From assembly GCA_016235865.1 (NCBI GenBank), contig JACRIK010000019.1:36028-100027 (forward strand): DNA of 64,000 nucleotides, written 5' to 3'. Under the pieces are notes generated by a model. The model had not been told where the DNA came from. It saw only the letters and a program-made list of their open reading frames with translations, and searched no databases. A program made the position numbers and the translations under genes. This document shows positions 15,874 through 25,026 of the stretch, piece after piece (positions within the stretch are counted from its first letter, which is position 1; every line of letters starts with the position of its first letter). The stretch is from Planctomycetota bacterium (GTDB taxonomy: Bacteria > Planctomycetota > MHYJ01 > JACQXL01).

Positions 15874-17073
15874 TCAACCATTTCTTAATACGATCGCCTT
15901 CAGGATATCCATAATTTTCTCGTCAATGATCTTGTTTTTGACGTCGCCGTTAAGTATCCGGAGGGCTTCGGGAATCGGTATTTTCCTGCGGTAAGGGCGG
16001 TCTTCGGTCAGGGCCGTGAAACGGTCTGCTACTGCGATAATCCGCGCGCCCTGCGGGATATTGTCCGCATCCACTTCCAGGGGATACCCTTTCCCGTCCA
16101 ACCGTTCGTGGTGATAGATTGCCCACTGGGCCACCTCGTCAAAACCAGGTATGGAACTTAATGTCAGATAGGTAAAATAAGGATGCATTTTAATGATATC
16201 GTATTCGTTCGGGGTAAGCGCGGCCGGTTTTTCCAGGATTTCATCCGGAATGGCCAATTTCCCGAGGTCGTGCAGCAATCCGGCAATCAGGAGATATTTC
16301 AATTCGGTTTTGGACCATCCCATGGATTTGCCGATTTTAATCGCTGTTTCCGCCACCTGAACCGAATGAAGCCTGGTAAAGTGGCTTTTATAATCAACCA
16401 CCTGGGCAAAGATATAGGCCATGTCCACCATATTGTCAACGGTCATTTTCCGGTCGTCCTGGGGCGAGAATTCATTAAGGATGTCGTCCACGAATTCCGG
16501 CATCAGCCCTATCCAGAATATCTTGGAAGCGGTTATTTCCTGAAGCGATTCCACCAATTTGGAATTGAACCAGGTTCCCTGGCCCTGAGCAATTTTATTG
16601 ATGATCTGGCTGGATTGGGGCAGTATATCCTTATCATCCTTGATGAGGACCTCAAACCGGTCCGAGATATGGATTATCTGGCTCAATAACGGGATTTCGT
16701 CTTGAGACAGACCTGAAGGATTGGGGCCAAAGTATTTATCGTGATGAAAGCGAATGGAGTCGGCAATCGGGCGCATCAATTCGCTTTTCTGGAGTATCTG
16801 GAAACCGGATTCGCAGTGCTGATAACAATTGGGGCAGTCAAACTCCATAATCTCCAATTTGTCCTTGGCTGAAAACGCCCCGATATCGTGCAGGAGTCCG
16901 GCATAAAACAAGGTGGTGGTATCTTCAGTGCTTAAATCGAGGTCCCGGGCCAGATTGAGGCAGATATGAGTGACCCGTTGGTGGTGCTTGCCGATGCGCC
17001 GATTAATCAGCCCGAGCGCATGCGATAACGACATGATAAATGTCTTGACAAAAGGCGCCGGACCGTCTGACAT
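15874..17073 (-). CDS. Double-HD protein with C-terminal HD-GYP phosphodiesterase domain
   Basis: Two HD-type metal phosphohydrolase domains lie in tandem. The first (residues about 20-150) has HHQRVTHICLNLA, LLHDIG and a later IRFHHDKYFG. The second (about 210-395) has RLHSVQVAETA, LLHDLGKLAIPDEIL and the signature HHERLDGKGYP, followed by IIAVADRFTAL and RPYRR, diagnostic of HD-GYP domains that hydrolyse cyclic di-GMP. The first domain lacks the full GYP motif and may be regulatory. No sensor or receiver domain is present. It starts 2 bases after glmM on the same strand, so the two form an operon. A link between wall-precursor supply and c-di-GMP is possible but unproven. Confidence 0.9.
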   Translation of the reverse strand: MSDGPAPFVKTFIMSLSHALGLINRRIGKHHQRVTHICLNLARDLDLSTEDTTTLFYAGLLHDIGAFSAKDKLEIMEFDCPNCYQHCESGFQILQKSELMRPIADSIRFHHDKYFGPNPSGLSQDEIPLLSQIIHISDRFEVLIKDDKDILPQSSQIINKIAQGQGTWFNSKLVESLQEITASKIFWIGLMPEFVDDILNEFSPQDDRKMTVDNMVDMAYIFAQVVDYKSHFTRLHSVQVAETAIKIGKSMGWSKTELKYLLIAGLLHDLGKLAIPDEILEKPAALTPNEYDIIKMHPYFTYLTLSSIPGFDEVAQWAIYHHERLDGKGYPLEVDADNIPQGARIIAVADRFTALTEDRPYRRKIPIPEALRILNGDVKNKIIDEKIMDILKAIVLRNG

Positions 17074-17075
17074 AG

Positions 17076-18428
17076 TTATCCTATTTCTTTCTTTATTATT
17101 ACTGCGAGTTTGTCAGCCAACGCTTTTATATACGGGAAATTCCGGCCTTCTATCATTACCCGGCAAAGATTTTCGGTGCCTGAATATCTCAAGACCAGCC
17201 GGCCCTGATTACGCAGCAGTTTATGAATCCGGTCCGCCTCCTGCTTAACGGACTTGATATCTTCCAAAGTCGGTTTGGAGGCCACCGGCACATTAACGAT
17301 AATCTGGGGGTATTGAGTAAAACCTTTTGAGAGCTGCCAAAGCGTCTTGCCTTCATCGGCCATTATTTTGAGCATCATCAAAGCCGTAATTACCCCATCG
17401 CCGTTTTTAGAGTAGTCCCTGAAGATAATATGGCCGGACGGCTCTCCGCCGACAGAAAATCCGTTTTTGAGCATCTCGTCCAGGACATATTTATCGCCCA
17501 CCCGGGTACGCACCAATCTGACACCTTGCTTGCCGAGGGTGCTTTCCAACGCGCTGTTGGTCATTATGGTGCCGACCACGGTATTATTCCTCAAGAACCC
17601 CCTTTTCTTCAGGTAACCGGCTGCGATATAGAGGACGAAATCGCCGTCGCGGATATCGCCTTTTTCATCAACCATAATCACCCGGTCGCCGTCACCGTCA
17701 AATGAGAATCCGATATGCGCCTTGGCCGCCAGGACTTTACGCCTGAGGGTTTGGGGATGGAGCGAACCACAACGACTGTTAATATTTTCGCCGTCCGCCC
17801 GGTGATTAATGGGAATAATTGTCGCGCCGGTCCGGCTGAATATCGCCGGCGCAATCTCAGCCAGCGCACCATTGGCGCAATCCAAGACTATTTTGGTGCG
17901 GGGCGAAAGAATACTGACTTTAGAGCTCAGGATAATCCGGGGGATATCATTTATATATCGCTGCGTCAACTCCGGCTTGACCATAGCCGAAAACACGCCC
18001 GGCTTGACGATCCGCTTTTTAAGACCGGAACGAATCTGTTGTTCCATTTTCTCCTCTGTTGAATTAGTTATCTTAAGTCCATTGGCGGAGAACAATTTTA
18101 GACCATTGTAACTGGAAGGATTATGAGAAGCGGAAATCATTATACCAACCGCATATTCCCCGCATTTGGCCAGATAAGCCAGACCGGGAGTTGAGATGAC
18201 CCCGGCGCTGTCAACATTTACGCCCACCGACGCAAGCGCGTCGGAGAGTATTTTTTCTATTTTTGCCCCTGACGGTCGCGTATCACGGCCGATGATTACC
18301 TTTGACGCCCGGCGCCCGGCAGGGATATTCGACCCGATAACCCGGCCCAATTTATCCAGAAATGCCGGTTTAAGGAATCCATGATTCACAATATCCCTGA
18401 TGCCATCCGTGCCGAATATTTTTCCCAT
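17076..18428 (-). CDS. glmM: Phosphoglucosamine mutase GlmM
   Basis: GlmM converts glucosamine-6-phosphate to glucosamine-1-phosphate for UDP-GlcNAc synthesis, feeding peptidoglycan and LPS. The 450-residue length is typical. The phosphoserine loop is SASHNPSSYNG with the reactive Ser at residue 101, matching the E. coli position. The metal loop is DGDGDRVIMVDE, the sugar-binding loop is GGEPSGHIIF, and the phosphate-binding loop is RYSGTENLCRVMIEG. The start MGKIFGTDGIRD is the family's usual N-terminus. It is followed by the HD-GYP gene with a 2-base gap. Confidence 0.95.
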   Translation of the reverse strand: MGKIFGTDGIRDIVNHGFLKPAFLDKLGRVIGSNIPAGRRASKVIIGRDTRPSGAKIEKILSDALASVGVNVDSAGVISTPGLAYLAKCGEYAVGIMISASHNPSSYNGLKLFSANGLKITNSTEEKMEQQIRSGLKKRIVKPGVFSAMVKPELTQRYINDIPRIILSSKVSILSPRTKIVLDCANGALAEIAPAIFSRTGATIIPINHRADGENINSRCGSLHPQTLRRKVLAAKAHIGFSFDGDGDRVIMVDEKGDIRDGDFVLYIAAGYLKKRGFLRNNTVVGTIMTNSALESTLGKQGVRLVRTRVGDKYVLDEMLKNGFSVGGEPSGHIIFRDYSKNGDGVITALMMLKIMADEGKTLWQLSKGFTQYPQIIVNVPVASKPTLEDIKSVKQEADRIHKLLRNQGRLVLRYSGTENLCRVMIEGRNFPYIKALADKLAVIIKKEIG

Positions 18429-18522
18429 AAATCAACTTTCTTCTTGTATTATAATCCACCCGAGATATAATATATTATAAAAATATAGCGGTTTCAGCAA
18501 ATTCTTGTATTAAAATATTTAT

Positions 18523-18598
18523 CCCGTTAGAAGATTCTGCAATCATGGCTATAACAATGATATAAGTTTGTTACTCAATTACAGGTCTTTCTAACGGG
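18523..18598. repeat. Long-loop inverted repeat CCCGTTAGA...TCTAACGGG
   Basis: Exact 9-bp arms (18523-18531 and 18590-18598) enclose 58 bases between the divergent glmM and FHA genes. The second arm ends 12 bases before the FHA-gene ATG. It belongs to the same class as the mreB leader and the hairpins near tRNA-Lys; it could form in the FHA-gene mRNA leader. Confidence 0.5.
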
Positions 18599-18610
18599 GC
18601 TGACACAACT

Positions 18611-20968
18611 ATGCATCTATATATAAAGTCTGATTTACCGCCATCCTCCGCGCCGCAACGCCATTTTGACCTTGTTAAATTCTTTGACCAGAGTAAAGGC
18701 CCGGTTAAATTCTGGATTGGCCGGGATGACGACTGCCAACTCAAGATTGCCGACGAGAAGATTTCACGCCATCATTGCTACATAGAAAGAACCAAGGAAG
18801 GATCCATAAAACTGGTTGACAATAACAGCACCAACGGATTTACGGTCAACGGCATCAAGGTAGCAGAAACAATTCTCACCGATAATGATGCCATCTGCAT
18901 CCGGCATTACGAAATGGCGTTAAAAAAAGAGTTGGTTGCCGGCAACGCTGCGGACAAGCCGCATGCGATCTTATCAACACCGCAGTTTAAGATGCCGGAA
19001 CACGCGATAAGAAAACATAAGAAACATGCCGAGGATAACTCTTTCCGGTTATTAGTTACGGTCTTTTTCCTGGTGATTGGGATTGTGCTTTTGGCAATCC
19101 TCTTCTCTGAAAACAAAACAGACGAAGCCAGAAAAGGTGACTGGCAAGCGACCGAGAAGGCAAAGAAGAACCAGTCGCCCGGTGCTTCTTCCGGTGGACA
19201 GACCGAAGCCAAAAAAACCGACATCCCCAAACAAAGCCGGCCGTCATCCACAACCACAACTATATCAGGCGGAGACAGCCCGGCGCGCAAGACCGACGAG
19301 GAGTTCGAGCGTCAGCAAAAAATAATCAAGGAACAACGGGACCGGCAGGACGCCGAACGCCAGGCAAAACTGAAAGCCGCTACGGAAAAGCAGACTACCT
19401 CGAAACAGCGCCAGGAGGAACAGCGCCTGATGGCTATGGAACAAGCCAGATGGACTGAAGTCAAGGCAACCGCCGCGCAGGAAATCGCCAAATACCAGTA
19501 TACCGGCGCGATTAAATGCGTGGCGGAATTCATTAACACGGCTAAAACCGCTTCCATAGAAGAAGACGCCCGGGATCATCTGGACAATATCAAAGGCGAA
19601 TCCTCGCTTTTTGCCGGCCTGGTAAAGAGTTTGACCGGTGGATCCAGCCGCAAGAAGATTGTATTGGACACTTCATATGAAGTCTGGATAACAAAGGCAA
19701 CTGAGATCGGGTTTGAGGGTAACGTGGCCGGTTTGGGCGACAGCGTTTATTACCGGCAGTGGAAAGATACGCCGACTGCGGCGATTTTGAATTTATTCCC
19801 GCGCGACCTGGGGAAATTAGAGCGTTTCTACTCCGCCACTTTCTGCTATAACCATAATCTTACTTCGGACGGCGAACGAATATTAATCTACTGCTTCAGG
19901 GCCTACCCCGACCAAAAAGACCGATTCAGCCAGTTTCTGGCCCGTTATAAAAATATTCCACTGCCGGACGGCGGATTTGCCGAATACCAGGGGCAGCTGG
20001 TTACGGCTGAGGATAAATCCTACCTGGAAAAAGGTTATGTTAAATACAACGACAGGTGGATGCCTTATGATGACATGATGACTGCCAAAGGACTGGTCAA
20101 ATTCCAGGGTAAGTGGGTAACTCCTGATGAAAAGGCAAAGATAGAGGCGCGGTTGGCGGCCCTGACTTCCCTAAAAAAACAATTGGCGCCTAAAGGGATG
20201 ATTGACAAGACCGGCGCTGACAAAGAACAATTACCCTGGGATAAAGCACGCATCAAAGAAACGGAACATTATATCATCAAGGCAAATATCAGCCAGGAGT
20301 CCATCGATGACCTTTGCTTTTTGATGGAGTGTTTCTATTTTGAAGCCAAGAAAATATTTAAGGTCACCCGCGACCCGGGCACTAAACTTAAGATTTTCGT
20401 CTTTAAGAATGACAAGGAATATTATGCTAACGGAGGTTCTTCAGGATCCAGGGGCATTTTCAGGGACACGGGCAGTGATAAGCAGATAATGACATTTTAC
20501 CAGCCGCCCTTAACCACTTCGGTACTGCTGCATGAAGGCACTCACCAATTTGTTAACATTGCCTGTTCAAATGTGCCCATCTGGATTAATGAGGGATTAG
20601 CTACATATTACGAATCAAGCAAGTTTGAAGGCACGGCGCTTAAAACAAATATCGTCAACAACAACCGATTACAGTTAATCAGGGACTTAATCCTCAAGAA
20701 AGACGTGCCGCGGCTTGAGGACATCATAAATATCCGGCAGGCGAATTTTACCATTTATGAATATGCCCACTGCTGGAGTTTAGTTTATTTCTTTATGAAT
20801 TACAGTCAGGGCCAGTATGCAGACGAGCTGGAGGCATACTTTGAAGCGATAAAAAGAAAGGGATTCGAGAACCGCCCGCAGCATAAGCAACTCTTCGAAA
20901 ATATCTTTAAGGTGAAGTTCGAGGTGCTGGAAAAGCAGTGGGAGGATTATATCCTGAAGTTAAGATAA
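18611..20968 (+). CDS. FHA domain - transmembrane - metallopeptidase (DUF1570-like) protein
   Basis: The N-terminal FHA domain (residues about 35-110) has GRDDDCQLKI, ISRHHC and NNSTNGFTVNG, the phosphothreonine-binding loops. A single transmembrane helix, LLVTVFFLVIGIVLLAILF, lies at about 143-162. A long Lys/Glu/Gln-rich coiled coil (about 215-290) is followed by two short repeats, GYVKYNDRWMPYDD and GLVKFQGKWVTPDE, a module I associate with Planctomycetes. The C-terminal domain carries HEGTH (H641, E642, H645) and INEGLATYYE (E661), a gluzincin-type zinc site as in DUF1570/peptidase-MA-like proteins. FHA in the cytoplasm and protease outside suggests a phosphorylation-controlled envelope protease; that coupling is inference. 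Confidence 0.85.
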   Translation: MHLYIKSDLPPSSAPQRHFDLVKFFDQSKGPVKFWIGRDDDCQLKIADEKISRHHCYIERTKEGSIKLVDNNSTNGFTVNGIKVAETILTDNDAICIRHYEMALKKELVAGNAADKPHAILSTPQFKMPEHAIRKHKKHAEDNSFRLLVTVFFLVIGIVLLAILFSENKTDEARKGDWQATEKAKKNQSPGASSGGQTEAKKTDIPKQSRPSSTTTTISGGDSPARKTDEEFERQQKIIKEQRDRQDAERQAKLKAATEKQTTSKQRQEEQRLMAMEQARWTEVKATAAQEIAKYQYTGAIKCVAEFINTAKTASIEEDARDHLDNIKGESSLFAGLVKSLTGGSSRKKIVLDTSYEVWITKATEIGFEGNVAGLGDSVYYRQWKDTPTAAILNLFPRDLGKLERFYSATFCYNHNLTSDGERILIYCFRAYPDQKDRFSQFLARYKNIPLPDGGFAEYQGQLVTAEDKSYLEKGYVKYNDRWMPYDDMMTAKGLVKFQGKWVTPDEKAKIEARLAALTSLKKQLAPKGMIDKTGADKEQLPWDKARIKETEHYIIKANISQESIDDLCFLMECFYFEAKKIFKVTRDPGTKLKIFVFKNDKEYYANGGSSGSRGIFRDTGSDKQIMTFYQPPLTTSVLLHEGTHQFVNIACSNVPIWINEGLATYYESSKFEGTALKTNIVNNNRLQLIRDLILKKDVPRLEDIINIRQANFTIYEYAHCWSLVYFFMNYSQGQYADELEAYFEAIKRKGFENRPQHKQLFENIFKVKFEVLEKQWEDYILKLR

Positions 20969-21018
20969 CCCCCGCGGATTTGCATCCCCGCCTGACCTTG
21001 GCCGTCAGTTCGAGCAGG

Positions 21019-23232
21019 CTATTTCACCAAACTTTCCTTGTCCTTGTCGCTGTCAAACTTATGGGAAAATTTCTTATAAGCCGGAATAGTATCCGGATTG
21101 ATATTCACCTGGGCGGACCGACAGGCCTCGATAATCGCACGTTGCAAGACCATATCCGTCTGAACATCCACAATAAATTCCTTCTGGCGGTCGTCCGCTA
21201 CTTTCCGTCTAATATGTCCCCTTAACGCCTGGCGCACCTCGTCTTTTTCCAGACGCTCCTTGCACCGGCTGTAGAACTTCTCAAAATCAGGATAGTTCGC
21301 ATAGTTCTCTCCGTCATCCTCGGCCAAGGTCTGGAACAACAGTTTATTATTCTCGTAATATTCATTTGTATACTTATCCAGCTCGCCTGATTCAATAAGT
21401 TTATTAAATTCCGATGCCTTGCCGAAATCCTGTTCCGGCGCAATCGCCTTAATATCCGGCTCAACCCCGCCCTTGCCTTCCTTATTTTTCTCGACCGACC
21501 GGCCTGACGGCAGGTAATATTTGGCGATGGTCATTTTTAATGCGGTTGCGCCATCGGTGGTGGACAGGTCTATGGGCTGCTGAACACTGCCTTTGCCATA
21601 GCTGGTTGAACCGACAATAACGGCCTTATGGTAATCCTGCATTACGCCGGAGAATATCTCTGAGGCGCTGGCGCTTCCCCCGTCAATCAGAATATACATC
21701 GGCACGTCTATTTTATCATCATTCTGTGTTCTATATTCCGCGACAATGCCTTTTCTGTCCCGGGTCGTGACAATGACCTTATCCTTTTCTATAAACAAAT
21801 CTATCATCTCATTCACTGTTCTGAGCAGACCGCCCGGATTCCCCCTGATATCAATGATAATCGCCTTGACCGACTGATATTTCATCTCCTGCAGGCATTT
21901 ACTTGCTTCCTTGGCCGTATCGGTGGCAAAATTGACGGTAAGTTGAAGATATCCGATATTACCCGGCAGGATATGATAGGATGCGGTGGAGACATTAACA
22001 ATAGCACGAGTTAGAGTGTATTCCCGTTCCTTAGGCCAGCCGCGGCGATAGACCTTGATTTTAACCGGCGTACCCGGGTCGCCTTTCAAACTCTTAACCA
22101 ATTTATTAATATCCTTACCGCGGGTTGTTTCACCCTCTACCTCAATGATTCGGTCTAAGGAACGAAGCCCGGCCTTATCGGCCGGCGCGCCATATATCGG
22201 CCGTTCAATGGTCAGGTAATCATCTCGCATACTCACATGGGCGCCAATCCCGCCGTATTTCTTGGAGATGTCCTCATTGGCTCTTTTCTTATCTTCTTCA
22301 TCCTCGTATTCTGAAAATCGGTCTAAACTGCCGGCGATACCCTTGGCCGCAGCAGTCATCAGTTTCTTGATATCAAACTGATTGGGATCAACATACCGTT
22401 CCTTAATCAGCCCTAAAACCTCATCCAAAAGGGTGTAATCAATCTCTGATTTCTTGGACGATTTTGAGGTCTTGCGGCTATATGAATCCTGGTCTTCTTT
22501 ATACTTCAGAAATAACCTGGCCAATCGGCCGGTCGGAGTCGGGTCTAAGGATAATTGTTTTAACACGTCCTTGCTTCTCTCAAAATCATTCATTGATGCC
22601 AGAACCAATGCGGCTGACAATCTGATATCCGGGTCTTTGAGAGTGGAGATTTCCCTTACCTCCTTAACAGCTAATGATGACCGGTCCACTTCATACCATA
22701 GTTTTGCCAGCCAGAGCCGGCGGCTTGCCTCAAGCGTTCCATCCAGAATGGACTGGACCTTCTTGGCCAGTTCGCCCCGGTCGATATCGCTTCCGCCCCC
22801 ATCACTGGCGATAAGATTAGCCAATACCTCTGCGGCCGCGGAAAAAACCTGTTTATCAATCTGCTGGGCCGGCAAGGCCAATACCGCAATGAGGACCTTT
22901 ACGGCCTCCTCGCGATAACCCACCTGATACATGGCCCGGGCGCAACCAACCCGCACCTTGATGTCGGAATTCTCTAAGCCAAGAGCTAACTTAGCCAACC
23001 CATCTTTGCCAACGGCTTCTATCTCTGCCACGGCCTTCCAGAAACTATCCGTGGTAATATCCTGCTTGGCTAACCCTGAAATAAGGTCGCCAATATTAGC
23101 CGCGGGCTGTTTTACCGGAGGCGGCAGTGTTCCGGTTGCGGCTGGCGGCTCCCCGATAGACATCGGGGTAAAACTCATCAGCGAAACCAAGATAACGGCG
23201 TAAAGCAAAGTCGTGATAATCTTCTTAGGCAT
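21019..23232 (-). CDS. HEAT - PDZ - S41 C-terminal processing protease
   Basis: A signal peptide (MPKKIITTLLYAVILVSLMSF) precedes HEAT-like helical repeats (residues about 45-250), then a PDZ domain (IGAHVSMRDDYLTIERPIYGAPADKAGLRSLDRIIEVEG). The S41 catalytic core contains IIDIRGNPGGLL, GGSASASE with the nucleophile Ser, and STSYGKGSVQ with the general-base Lys. It is a periplasmic Ctp/Prc relative. The HEAT front end is unusual, because classical CtpA starts near the PDZ-flanking helices. The start at 23232 is supported by AAAGGA; seven more upstream codons are open. A CCCCGAT-AGAC-ATCGGGG palindrome (23151-23168) lies within the coding sequence at the signal peptide/mature junction (TPMSIGE). 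Confidence 0.92.
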   Translation of the reverse strand: MPKKIITTLLYAVILVSLMSFTPMSIGEPPAATGTLPPPVKQPAANIGDLISGLAKQDITTDSFWKAVAEIEAVGKDGLAKLALGLENSDIKVRVGCARAMYQVGYREEAVKVLIAVLALPAQQIDKQVFSAAAEVLANLIASDGGGSDIDRGELAKKVQSILDGTLEASRRLWLAKLWYEVDRSSLAVKEVREISTLKDPDIRLSAALVLASMNDFERSKDVLKQLSLDPTPTGRLARLFLKYKEDQDSYSRKTSKSSKKSEIDYTLLDEVLGLIKERYVDPNQFDIKKLMTAAAKGIAGSLDRFSEYEDEEDKKRANEDISKKYGGIGAHVSMRDDYLTIERPIYGAPADKAGLRSLDRIIEVEGETTRGKDINKLVKSLKGDPGTPVKIKVYRRGWPKEREYTLTRAIVNVSTASYHILPGNIGYLQLTVNFATDTAKEASKCLQEMKYQSVKAIIIDIRGNPGGLLRTVNEMIDLFIEKDKVIVTTRDRKGIVAEYRTQNDDKIDVPMYILIDGGSASASEIFSGVMQDYHKAVIVGSTSYGKGSVQQPIDLSTTDGATALKMTIAKYYLPSGRSVEKNKEGKGGVEPDIKAIAPEQDFGKASEFNKLIESGELDKYTNEYYENNKLLFQTLAEDDGENYANYPDFEKFYSRCKERLEKDEVRQALRGHIRRKVADDRQKEFIVDVQTDMVLQRAIIEACRSAQVNINPDTIPAYKKFSHKFDSDKDKESLVK

Positions 23233-23375
23233 ATCTATTCCTTTCGCAATCAACAGTAACTTAAGATTCTAGGATTTGTATATTATCAATTATTTTCAAG
23301 ACAGTCAAGTATAAACCAAAAAGGGGATACCCAGCCTGTCCAAGCTGAATATCCCCTGTCTTCACCAAAAATTAA

Positions 23376-24905
23376 TTACCACTGCCAGTTGTTCCAGAAG
23401 AAGAAATAACCAATACCGCCGCAGGAATAGAATACCCCAATCATCTCGGCGCGTTGTGCTTCAGTCACTTCTCCAAAATTACCGTAATACCACGGCGTCC
23501 CTGCAGGAATCCCTTGCGGAACTACACTGGCAACCGAAACATCATGCCCGCTGCTTTCGTATCTCCGTGTTCCACCTGTGGTATTGTCAAACATAAAATC
23601 AAAACTACCCACCAGAGATTTTAGGGCGCTGGTATCCGTAACCTCAACATAAGCCGCACCGTCCCAGGCATACCACTTAACATCAACCGAAGTTATCCTT
23701 TTGCTCCCATCAACATTAACCTTAATTGAAGGAACAAAACCCTTGATAACTGTTCCGGAAATAGGCGAGGCCACCGCCACATCAAATTCAGCGCTGGAAA
23801 GTAAGGTTGATGTGCCAGTGTTGGTAACTCCAAACTTCCAGAATCCGACTGGAATTGTCCCGGTAAGCGAACCTGTTGAGTAAGATATATTACCGTATCT
23901 TTCTCCAGCAAAGAAGTCATTCGCCCAGGCCTCCCATTCACCACCGACGGTCGGCCCACCGGTAGTATTATTCAGATTAGATATCGGGGTTGAAGTATCA
24001 TAGATAAAACCGCTATCTTTCGCTTCCACACTGGCAGGCGGATACAATTCCAACAATGCCTTGGGTGTTCCGGTCGGAGGACCTATAAACTGCTGAACAG
24101 TGATTCCCATAAAATTGCTATCCAGTTGGAAGTTATAGCCACCGCTGAACGTGAAAGTGCTTGGGTTGGGGAAACCGGTACCGCTGATGGCTGAATAATC
24201 CCCGCTCCAATTATAATCAGGCCTAAGATTCCAATATACGCCGCCCTGATAATTAAAATACAGATTCTTAACAATCTTGAGCAGGTCGTCGTTCTTGGCT
24301 AAATCAAGCAATTGGGACTGGCTCAAGGAAAAAGCGGTTGTGGTTACCGTATTTTCGGTCAGGGCAACATCGCTGTCGGTAATACTTTGCTCAATCGTTC
24401 CCAGATCAAGCGAGGAAGCAGTAGCCGAACTTACCGGAGCCAGGAGCATACTGTCTGTTGTATTCATCTTCAAGGCAACATAACCCACGAATTTCTCCCG
24501 GCCGGTTACGCTACTATCTACCAGAATCAAAAGCCAATTCCTGTCCTTCTCTAATGATAAATTAAAGGTGCCGTCTACGTTTATAACCGCCTCTTTTATC
24601 CCCTGGAGACAATATTCGCCCAAGTATCCGCTGTCATATGGCATTGCAATAACCTTATCCACCGTGCCATCAGAATACGCCGCCCAGGCCTTCTGGGGTT
24701 GGAAAATAGTGCAGAACCTATCAAGGATATTTGATGGCGCTGCAGCAACAATATAACTGGTACCGATTTTACCGCTTAGCGTCAGTTTGGCTACGCTGCT
24801 GCTGCCGCTGGAACTACTACTACCTCCGCAGCCGTTATAACCGATAACTATCACGGCTATCAATACTGCAACCAGCCCCAGCTTCATCCAAAGTCCTCTG
24901 TTCAT
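23376..24905 (-). CDS. Secreted lipoprotein-like protein of unknown function
   Basis: AGGAG is well placed before the ATG. The N-terminus (MNRGLWMKLGLVAVLIAVIVIGYNGCGG) is a signal peptide ending in a plausible though non-canonical lipobox (GYNGC), followed by a Ser-rich spacer. The mature part has about 480 residues and is rich in Thr, Ser, Gly and aromatic residues. A segment near residues 30-130 (LTLSGKIGTSYIVAA... DGTFNLSLEKDRNWLLILVDSSV) looks like a carboxypeptidase-regulatory-type beta domain. The rest (FGVTNTGTSTLLSSAEFDVAV... GFVPSIKVNVDGSKRITSVDVKWYAWDG) looks Ig-like. No catalytic motif is seen. An outer-membrane surface role is inferred. Confidence 0.65.
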   Translation of the reverse strand: MNRGLWMKLGLVAVLIAVIVIGYNGCGGSSSSSGSSSVAKLTLSGKIGTSYIVAAAPSNILDRFCTIFQPQKAWAAYSDGTVDKVIAMPYDSGYLGEYCLQGIKEAVINVDGTFNLSLEKDRNWLLILVDSSVTGREKFVGYVALKMNTTDSMLLAPVSSATASSLDLGTIEQSITDSDVALTENTVTTTAFSLSQSQLLDLAKNDDLLKIVKNLYFNYQGGVYWNLRPDYNWSGDYSAISGTGFPNPSTFTFSGGYNFQLDSNFMGITVQQFIGPPTGTPKALLELYPPASVEAKDSGFIYDTSTPISNLNNTTGGPTVGGEWEAWANDFFAGERYGNISYSTGSLTGTIPVGFWKFGVTNTGTSTLLSSAEFDVAVASPISGTVIKGFVPSIKVNVDGSKRITSVDVKWYAWDGAAYVEVTDTSALKSLVGSFDFMFDNTTGGTRRYESSGHDVSVASVVPQGIPAGTPWYYGNFGEVTEAQRAEMIGVFYSCGGIGYFFFWNNWQW

Positions 24906-25026
24906 ACACGCTCCTATCTTTTAGCTGCGGGTTATTTTGCTTATTATATAATCACTACAACAACCCTGAATAGCAATTATATATTAATATAACCACTTAC
25001 ATTAATTTGTCAAGTGGAATCTTGGA

